Source: a bacterium
Lineage (GTDB): Bacteria; Vulcanimicrobiota; Xenobia; Xenobiales; Xenobiaceae
Direction of reading: 5' to 3'
Length of the DNA: 19,629 nucleotides
Assembly (NCBI GenBank): GCA_017444045.1
Contig: JAFSXO010000096.1
Coordinates: forward strand, 1 to 19,629
The translations under genes were made by a program, and so were the position numbers. A model generated the notes under the pieces. The model was not told the DNA's origin, made no database searches, and saw only the letters and a program-made list of their open reading frames with translations. Shown piece after piece: positions 14,073 through 19,629 of this stretch; the first letter of the stretch is position 1; every line of letters begins with the position of its first letter.

Positions 14073-16661
14073 TCACTGCAGCGGGGCGTTATTATCCTTC
14101 TGCAAGGCCGCATTGCTATCGCTTACCAAAGGGGCATTGCTATCGCTTACCGGAGACACCAGCTCACCGCTCTGCTTTTCGCCCTTATACCACTTTGTGT
14201 ATAGGAACGACAGAGCCAGCAGCGCACCGCCCACGGCGATGAACAGCAATAGCTTATATAAATCGTCAAGATCGCTGGCATCGACCACAAAGAGGCGCCA
14301 CACCGTAAGCAGCACCAGGCAGATGCCCACATACGTGCAGTCGTTCTGAGGCTTATAAATGCCGAACAGCACCGTCGAAGCCGCATAGGCCAGCCAGCAG
14401 GTGGTTACCACATAAGGAACCGTCAGATACGCCAGCTCGGCCGCCTCAACGTGCAGCCCCACAAAGCCTAAAAGCAAGCCTATGTAGACAAACAGGCGCT
14501 GCTGCGAGCCGCGGTACAGCACAGCGGTCGTCACCAGTCCCATAACGACAGCCCCGAAACGCAGGTTGAAAAGCGGCACAAACGATGTCGAATGGCTGTC
14601 GACGACATAAGCGGTCAGCAGACTGCCCAGCATAAGCAGTGCGGCAGCATATACAATGTAAGCCAAACCGCGCAGCCAGGACCTGTTTTTGGCGCAGCCC
14701 GTGTGATACCACTGCAGCACGTACAGGAAAGCCAGCGCACACCAGGTGCTGCCTTCGTTGATTATCCTGCGGAAACCGCTTCCCACAGCTCTGCTGAACA
14801 GCGGATCGATCTCAACAGTGAACAGCAGATAGAGCAGCGTCCAGCCCAAAAGCTTAAAGGTTAAAGTGTAGCTGCTGATCTCTTCCTCGGGATCGCGCTT
14901 GCGCAGCACCAACGAAGCCAGCATCAGACCGGCCGCGGGCAGACCTAGCTGAAGAACGTACAGCCTGCTAAGCCGCTGAAATACGCTGACCAGCTCATCG
15001 GAATGGAACAGATCGTATAAGGTCAGACCCGCAGGAGCGAGTAGTATCGGCCAAAACACCGCCGCAAAATAGGCCAGCGCCCAGTTGAGCAGCGCCTTGC
15101 GCTTATTAAGCGTGGCCCAGAACGTCAGCACCAAAGCGATCAGCACCAGCAGACAGATAGCCAACAGCCCTTGGTTGCAGGCTTCAATACCCACCATAAG
15201 GGCCAAGAGGCACATATTGAGATGCGCATGGCTAATGCTCTCATCGATATGGCGGTAGTATGCGGACAAAAGACCATAGCCCACGCTGACGGCCACCATA
15301 GACAGACCGATCTGGAATGCGGTATGCTCCCAGCTGTACATCACCAAAGCGGTGAATAAGCTCAGGAAAGCAAAATTAAGATAGCTGAACAGATTATTTA
15401 AGGAGCCGCTTATGCCCCGGCGATAGCGCAGCACATCGAACAGCACATAAAGTGCCCAGAAGGACAGTATGGCAAAAGAGGTTATCGCCTCACCGCATTT
15501 GGGACGATGGCATTCATAGTAAATTACCAGATAGCCCAGAGTGGCGGCCAAATTCACATTGCCGACCCAAAGCCACATGCGGCCACGATAAATTGTCAGC
15601 AGAGTCATAACGCTGAGCAGCAGCATATAAACCGTGACAAATAACGGTTCTGTCTCGGAGCCAATAAACAGATTTGTGTATCCGGCAATCAGCCCGATGA
15701 CCAGCAGCGAAGAGCGCTTCATGTACTCTGCCAAACCATACACGACGATCAGCAGAACACAGGCTATGCCAAAGGCAACAGTATTGCTCAGCAGCTCCAA
15801 AACCGTACACGACGCGTAGGTCATCACAAAGCTGATGGCCAGACCCAGACCGATCAGCACCTCGGCATAGCTGCCATATTTTTCGCGCTTGTGCAACAGC
15901 AGACCGATACCCAGGGACACGCCTCCGGCCAAATATCCGGACAGCAGCTTGACCCAGGGATTAAAGAATACGTAAGGAGCTATGAGCTTTACGAAAATAC
16001 CCGCGGCTATAATGACTACAACTGCGCCCAGCTTATTGAACAGATTGCCGAGCATATAGCCGGTTACATCGCTGCCGCTGTTGTCCTTATTCGCCTGGAC
16101 AGCCGTGGTACTGCTGCCAGCAGGAGCGGCTGCTTTCTGCAGTGACGCGTTGTAATCGATGGGCTGCCGAGCAGGCTCAGCCTGCGGGACGGCCTGAGAT
16201 AGCGGCTGCGCAGTAGCTTCAGACTGCGGGACAGACTGGGCGGGCTGCTGTGCTTTTGCCTCAGAGGCTAACGCCGGAGCAGGCACTGAAGCCCGCTGCG
16301 CCGCAACGCTCGCCGCGGCTGCCGAAGCGGCGGACAATTCCCCCGTGGTGACCGCTTCTGTATCGCTGGTTAGGATATCGTTCCAGGTCAAAGTGCCAGC
16401 CTGTTTAGGCGCTGGCGCTGGCGCCGCCTCAGCGACAGAGCCTGGCTGAGGAGACTTCTGCGGTTCAGCACCTGCAACGGGCGCACGAGAGGGCGAGGCT
16501 ATACTGCCGCTGGCCAAATTAGCCTTTAAGCTGGCTACCTCGGCGCTAAGCCGCTTAATACGGCCAGAAAGCACCACTGTCCATATCCATAGTCCTATAG
16601 GCAGTACGACAGCGAAAAGAAATAATAGCGCTATAATGCTGAATATTATAAAGTCTTCCAC
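14073..16661 (-). CDS. large polytopic membrane protein, DUF2339-like
   Basis: This is an 862-residue predicted inner-membrane protein of unknown function. Layout: one membrane segment (about 5-31), a short coiled-coil-like stretch (33-50), an Ala/Pro/Gln-rich linker (about 52-200), then more than 20 hydrophobic segments to about residue 835 and a short polar tail. The start of the membrane part (LGNLFNKLGAVVVIIAAGIF followed by charged and aromatic loops) resembles the DUF2339 family. The start codon is GTG; AAGGAG lies only about three bases before it, closer than usual, but an upstream stop leaves no better choice. It follows ftsQ by 48 bases and could be cotranscribed with murC-ftsQ, suggesting a cell-envelope role. 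The tail carries a triplicated 8-residue repeat. Confidence 0.8.
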   Translation of the reverse strand: MEDFIIFSIIALLFLFAVVLPIGLWIWTVVLSGRIKRLSAEVASLKANLASGSIASPSRAPVAGAEPQKSPQPGSVAEAAPAPAPKQAGTLTWNDILTSDTEAVTTGELSAASAAAASVAAQRASVPAPALASEAKAQQPAQSVPQSEATAQPLSQAVPQAEPARQPIDYNASLQKAAAPAGSSTTAVQANKDNSGSDVTGYMLGNLFNKLGAVVVIIAAGIFVKLIAPYVFFNPWVKLLSGYLAGGVSLGIGLLLHKREKYGSYAEVLIGLGLAISFVMTYASCTVLELLSNTVAFGIACVLLIVVYGLAEYMKRSSLLVIGLIAGYTNLFIGSETEPLFVTVYMLLLSVMTLLTIYRGRMWLWVGNVNLAATLGYLVIYYECHRPKCGEAITSFAILSFWALYVLFDVLRYRRGISGSLNNLFSYLNFAFLSLFTALVMYSWEHTAFQIGLSMVAVSVGYGLLSAYYRHIDESISHAHLNMCLLALMVGIEACNQGLLAICLLVLIALVLTFWATLNKRKALLNWALAYFAAVFWPILLAPAGLTLYDLFHSDELVSVFQRLSRLYVLQLGLPAAGLMLASLVLRKRDPEEEISSYTLTFKLLGWTLLYLLFTVEIDPLFSRAVGSGFRRIINEGSTWCALAFLYVLQWYHTGCAKNRSWLRGLAYIVYAAALLMLGSLLTAYVVDSHSTSFVPLFNLRFGAVVMGLVTTAVLYRGSQQRLFVYIGLLLGFVGLHVEAAELAYLTVPYVVTTCWLAYAASTVLFGIYKPQNDCTYVGICLVLLTVWRLFVVDASDLDDLYKLLLFIAVGGALLALSFLYTKWYKGEKQSGELVSPVSDSNAPLVSDSNAALQKDNNAPLQ
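14083..14154 (-). repeat. 24-bp tandem repeat, three copies, at the end of the DUF2339-like gene
   Basis: Units begin at 14083, 14107 and 14131. The last two share GCATTGCTATCGCTTACC exactly and the first is diverged. They encode the 8-residue pattern SDSNAPLV near the C terminus. Repeat number could vary by slippage. Confidence 0.85.
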
Positions 16662-16678
16662 ACAGTCTCCTTATGCCC

Positions 16679-16696
16679 AATGCCATTTAGTTAAGG
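16679..16696 (+). repeat. interspersed motif copy between ftsQ and the DUF2339-like gene
   Basis: AATGCCATTTAGTTAAGG followed by ATTCGCG matches the end motif of the palindromic element (consensus about AATGTCRTTTAGTTARG). It fills most of the 48-base gap between the two genes. Confidence 0.55.
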
Positions 16697-16709
16697 ATTC
16701 GCGACATTA

Positions 16710-17762
16710 CTATTGCCACTGCCCGTCCTGCTCAGGTTCAGGTACAGGTACAGGCATATTCTCAATGCTTTCGGGGACAGCGGCATTATCTGCCTCTGCT
16801 CCCGCCGCATCCTGCTCCGCAGCTGCTGCTTCCTGCCCGCCAGCAACTTTGGCTTGTTTGGCTGTGCCTTTATCTCCCTTTTTGGCACTTCCGTCATGGT
16901 GATAGTAGTCAAGAGCACTGATATTCTGAGCCGGCGCGATAGCAGGCTTGGGATAAGCGTAGTCCTGATAATGCTCGTCTGTCGAAGCAGGGGGAGAAGG
17001 AGGATTGAGCAAGCTTACCACGGGATTTTTATAGCGTACATCTATACTTTTTATAGGCTCACTCTTTTGGCGCCACAGATCCATTAAAGCCAGAGCCCTT
17101 TTGCGCTTGGAGGGAAGATCTCTCAAATCTCCTATCTTAACGACTATGGGCTTCCCCTTAAACTTAACCTCAGCCGTCAGAGACATGGTACCATCTAAAC
17201 GGTAGGCCAGCATATTCGCGCCAAAGGCTTCCCTAAAGGCTTTATCGGCCTCCAGGCAGTATGCGATAGGCTCAGCCGACATAGCTCCATGAACGGGCAC
17301 ACCGCGCACCAGCTTCAGTTTAGGCAGCTTGCATTTCGCATCTTTAACCGGACCTAAAATGATGCCATTTTGCGTCACCGCGGCCCAAGGCTGGCTGGCG
17401 TTATTCGTATACACCTGAATGGCCGCCGGAAGCTCCTGAACCTTAATCACCACCACACCGCTCGGCAAATAATGCAGGGAAGCGCCGCTCAGCTCAGGCA
17501 TTTCCTTTACCCTCTGAGGTATGCCCTGAAGCCAATAGCTCCAATAATAGCAATCGGAACGCCGCGAAGAGGCGAAAGCGGCATGAAGCGATGAGGCAGC
17601 TACTATAGACTCGCTCGGCACATAGACATTGCCCTCAACCTTGACATAGCTAACCGCAAACACGTCTGACAGGAAAAACACAAGCTGGGCTATTCCAAAC
17701 AGAACTAGCAGCGATCTTTTGCGCAGCTTACGGAAGGTATCTTTGTCCACGTGCTGACTCAT
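16710..17762 (-). CDS. ftsQ: cell division protein FtsQ
   Basis: This is a 350-residue bitopic divisome protein. It has a short basic cytoplasmic N terminus, one membrane segment (about 16-34), a POTRA-type domain starting VSYVKVEGNVYVPSESI (about 38-110), then the beta domain ending IDVRYKNPV (240-248), as in FtsQ/DivIB. Identity is supported by murC directly upstream. About 95 extra residues follow (254-350), rich in Pro, Ala, Glu, Gln and Lys, predicted disordered and periplasmic; E. coli FtsQ (276 residues) lacks such a tail. The ATG at 17762 was chosen because GGAGG lies seven bases upstream; the in-frame ATG at 17768 is too close to it. The usual ddl before ftsQ and ftsA after it are absent here. 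Confidence 0.85.
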   Translation of the reverse strand: MSQHVDKDTFRKLRKRSLLVLFGIAQLVFFLSDVFAVSYVKVEGNVYVPSESIVAASSLHAAFASSRRSDCYYWSYWLQGIPQRVKEMPELSGASLHYLPSGVVVIKVQELPAAIQVYTNNASQPWAAVTQNGIILGPVKDAKCKLPKLKLVRGVPVHGAMSAEPIAYCLEADKAFREAFGANMLAYRLDGTMSLTAEVKFKGKPIVVKIGDLRDLPSKRKRALALMDLWRQKSEPIKSIDVRYKNPVVSLLNPPSPPASTDEHYQDYAYPKPAIAPAQNISALDYYHHDGSAKKGDKGTAKQAKVAGGQEAAAAEQDAAGAEADNAAVPESIENMPVPVPEPEQDGQWQ

Positions 17763-17782
17763 ACGCATTCCTCCGGCATCAC

Positions 17783-17830
17783 AATCATTAGCTTAAGCAA
17801 TGGCCAATAGATCCATATCCTAACTCCCCA
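17783..17830 (+). repeat. interspersed repeat copy upstream of ftsQ
   Basis: TTAGCTTAAGCAATGG then CCAATAGAT (17788-17812) matches the minus strand of 11633-11656 with one indel and one substitution, and weaker similarity continues to about 17830. It lies in the murC-ftsQ gap. Confidence 0.55.
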
Positions 17831-17842
17831 TAAAGGATGGCA

Positions 17843-17879
17843 ATGTTCACAAGCTGGCAATTAGCTAACATGTGAACAT
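17843..17879 (-). other. stem-loop downstream of murC
   Basis: ATGTTCACA (17843-17851) and TGTGAACAT (17871-17879) are perfect 9-bp arms around a 19-base loop that holds a second AGCT/AGCT pairing. It begins 12 bases past the murC stop. Only a weak T-rich stretch follows on the minus strand, so it is more likely a processing or mRNA-stabilising hairpin, or a partial terminator, than a full terminator. Confidence 0.5.
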
Positions 17880-17890
17880 CCATTCCTAGT

Positions 17891-19330
17891 TCAGGCAGTA
17901 CAGACTTCAGAGCTGCAGGCCAGTGCCTCGGCAGCCTTGGCCGCACAGCTGGTGATATCTCCCGCGCCCAGGAAAAGCACTATATCACCCTCTCGGCAAT
18001 ATGAGCTAAGGAAAGCGATTATATCTTCATGAGTAGGAACAGCCACAACCTCGGGAGCATGCTCGCTGGAGCGCACAGCATCGACTACAGTATACATGGA
18101 GACCCCTGGAATTGGCTCTTCGCTGGAGGCGTAAATGTCCGTTACCAGCAGCATGTCCACATCGTCGAAGCAGGTCGCATATTGATCCTTGAAAAACCTG
18201 GTGCGCGTGTAACGATGCGGCTGGAATACAGCGATTACGCGTTTGGCCGAACCGGTATGAGCGGCGTGGATAGCGGCTTTAATCTTGCTGGGATTATGGG
18301 CATAGTCATCGACCACCACAATCCCGTTGGCTCGGCTTAATATCTGGAAGCGGCGGCGAACTCCGCTAAAATTCGCCAGCTGGCGCGATATATCGGAGAA
18401 GTCTAGGCCGACCTCAACGCCTACAGCAACCGCTGCCAAAGCGTTCTGCACATTATGCGTACCGGGAACCGGAAGACGCATTACGCCCAGCTCACGGTCG
18501 CGCCAAAAAACCGTACACCGCGAGGTATAGTTATCCAGTTCAATGTTGACCGCTCTGATATCCGCCTCGGGATCTAAGCCATAAGAAAGCACCCTGCATT
18601 TAACTTCAGAGCGCATTTCCTTAATGCCGGGATGATCGTAGCAAAGGACGGCCAGGCCATTCTCACCCACGCGTCCGATAAAGCGCAAAAACATTTCCTT
18701 GACACGGCTGCTGGTAGCATTGTGATCGTACCCGCAATCGCTGAATGCCTGGGCGGACAGATTAACGTCGGCATCGATACTGGTCACCACCGCGATCTCC
18801 GGAGCCAGCTCCACAAAGGAGGCGTCGGATTCATCGGCTTCGGCGACAAAATAGTCACCGGTTCCCAGCTTGGCATTGGTGCCCATACTGTTGATCACAC
18901 CGCCGACAACAACAGTAGGCTTCATGCCATATCCCTCGAGCATGCTGGCCACCATAGAGGATGTAGTGGTTTTTCCGTGAGTTCCGGCTATGGCGATCCC
19001 CACCCGCGCATTAAGCAGCAGGCTCAGCATTTTACCGCGCTGAATAACGCGGATTCCCAAACGTTCGGCCTCGAGACGCTCTGGGTTGTCTCGGGGAACC
19101 GCTGATGAGACCACTATCAAATCGGCACCCTTCACATTGGCGGGATCATGGCCGCGATATATCTCGGCTCCCAGCTCTTTAAGGCACTCCGTTATTCTGT
19201 TTGTCCTCAAATCTGAGCCGGAGACCTTATATCCCATCTGCAGCAGAACTTTGGCGATTCCGCTCATGCCGATGCCCCCAACGCCCACAAAATGGACATG
19301 CCGGAATTCAATATGATCTATATTATCCAT
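17891..19330 (-). CDS. murC: UDP-N-acetylmuramate--L-alanine ligase MurC
   Basis: This cytoplasmic, ATP-dependent Mur ligase adds L-alanine to UDP-N-acetylmuramate, the first amino-acid step of peptidoglycan precursor synthesis. All 479 residues are present. The N-terminal UDP-binding Rossmann loop is GVGGIGMSGIA (16-26). The ATP loop is GTHGKTTT (116-123). EADESDASF (164-172), DDYAHNP (341-347), HRYTRT (372-377) and LFLGAGDI (452-459) are standard MurC signatures. ATG 19330 has TTGGAG about eight bases upstream. ftsQ follows after 128 bases, a remnant of the division and cell-wall cluster order; murG is not seen within the 299 bases upstream. Confidence 0.97.
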   Translation of the reverse strand: MDNIDHIEFRHVHFVGVGGIGMSGIAKVLLQMGYKVSGSDLRTNRITECLKELGAEIYRGHDPANVKGADLIVVSSAVPRDNPERLEAERLGIRVIQRGKMLSLLLNARVGIAIAGTHGKTTTSSMVASMLEGYGMKPTVVVGGVINSMGTNAKLGTGDYFVAEADESDASFVELAPEIAVVTSIDADVNLSAQAFSDCGYDHNATSSRVKEMFLRFIGRVGENGLAVLCYDHPGIKEMRSEVKCRVLSYGLDPEADIRAVNIELDNYTSRCTVFWRDRELGVMRLPVPGTHNVQNALAAVAVGVEVGLDFSDISRQLANFSGVRRRFQILSRANGIVVVDDYAHNPSKIKAAIHAAHTGSAKRVIAVFQPHRYTRTRFFKDQYATCFDDVDMLLVTDIYASSEEPIPGVSMYTVVDAVRSSEHAPEVVAVPTHEDIIAFLSSYCREGDIVLFLGAGDITSCAAKAAEALACSSEVCTA

Positions 19331-19629
19331 GGTTTAAACTCCAATAAAGGAGGCGATGAAAAAGCGCAGTTTTAGCAGAGCTGGCGACACGCGCACAGCT
19401 ATCCAGGTATTAATAGTATTTGAAAGCGCCCACAGAAGGTACCGTCACTAGCCTAACTGAATGACACTGATACTCTAGGGGATTAATATGCTTCAAGCTA
19501 GCTTGCGCTCACTAAACGACATCAGCGTATACCATATTCGCCAGGCTTAGAAACTTGGCAGAACAAATTAGAGGTTACGCAAATACTATCTCATCGCCAT
19601 CCTTAATTCTCAAATGTTAACTTTTTATA
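19331..19629. other. upstream region of murC with two interspersed motif copies
   Basis: No convincing gene is seen. Two minus-strand copies of the interspersed motif occur: 19452-19468 (reads AGTGTCATTCAGTTAGG) and 19509-19521 (reads ATGTCGTTTAGTG). A 31-codon plus-strand ORF (19356-19451) has a GGAGG only two bases before its ATG and no known match. The murC promoter should be here, but I found no hexamer pair close to consensus. Confidence 0.5.

Noticed and set aside
19356..19451. 31-codon plus-strand ORF preceded by AAAGGAGG
   Set aside because: The ribosome site is only two bases from the ATG, the peptide has no recognisable features, and the GGAGG may be incidental.
19331..19629. A murC promoter such as TTGAAG with TATCAG 18 bases downstream (minus)
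   Set aside because: The -10 match is weak and alternatives are equally poor, so it is not reported as a site.

Overview
The window is about 19.6 kb of chromosome from a Gram-negative bacterium. Evidence for this is a lipoprotein signal, FtsQ and MurC, a zinc-ribbon NudC and a one-piece tmRNA. A UbiA/MenA-type prenyltransferase suggests menaquinone and an anaerobic or microaerophilic life. Gammaproteobacteria is the best guess, possibly a host-associated anaerobe such as Succinivibrionaceae. That placement is inference from gene content, not a database result.

Layout. Bases 1-84 hold the 3' end of an unidentified plus-strand gene, followed by a strong bidirectional terminator (95-146). Minus-strand genes follow, read from high to low coordinates. 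A membrane-anchored hypothetical protein (5364-4207) is followed by two tandemly duplicated mini kinase-like proteins (4099-3509 and 3493-2930), a MenA/UbiA prenyltransferase (2910-2002) and a secreted 5'-nucleotidase (1903-167). The kinases and prenyltransferase are packed with gaps under 20 bases and are probably one operon. A 1722-residue lipoprotein made of 18 bacterial Ig-like (BIG2) domains fills 10697-5529 and ends at its own terminator (5441-5480).

Bases 10698-11744 are non-coding for protein but dense. They hold a leader with two overlapping hairpins, a 169-bp palindromic MITE-like element (10921-11089), the tmRNA gene ssrA (11503-11154, minus) with promoter and terminator, and the ssrA/nudC divergent control region. 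Two plus-strand genes follow: nudC (NADH pyrophosphatase / NAD-cap hydrolase, 11745-12572) and an AAA_14/DUF4143-type ATPase (12769-14061). The ATPase promoter is bracketed by two 38-bp dyads. The rest is a minus-strand cell-envelope cluster: murC (19330-17891), ftsQ (17762-16710) and a large DUF2339-like membrane protein (16661-14073).

Two themes stand out. First, a short motif close to AATGTCRTTTAGTTARG, alone or as the arms of a palindromic element, recurs about eight times and only between genes. It looks like an undescribed interspersed repeat family. Second, the ATPase carries its own operator-like double dyad, which fits an autoregulated, possibly mobile, single-gene module.
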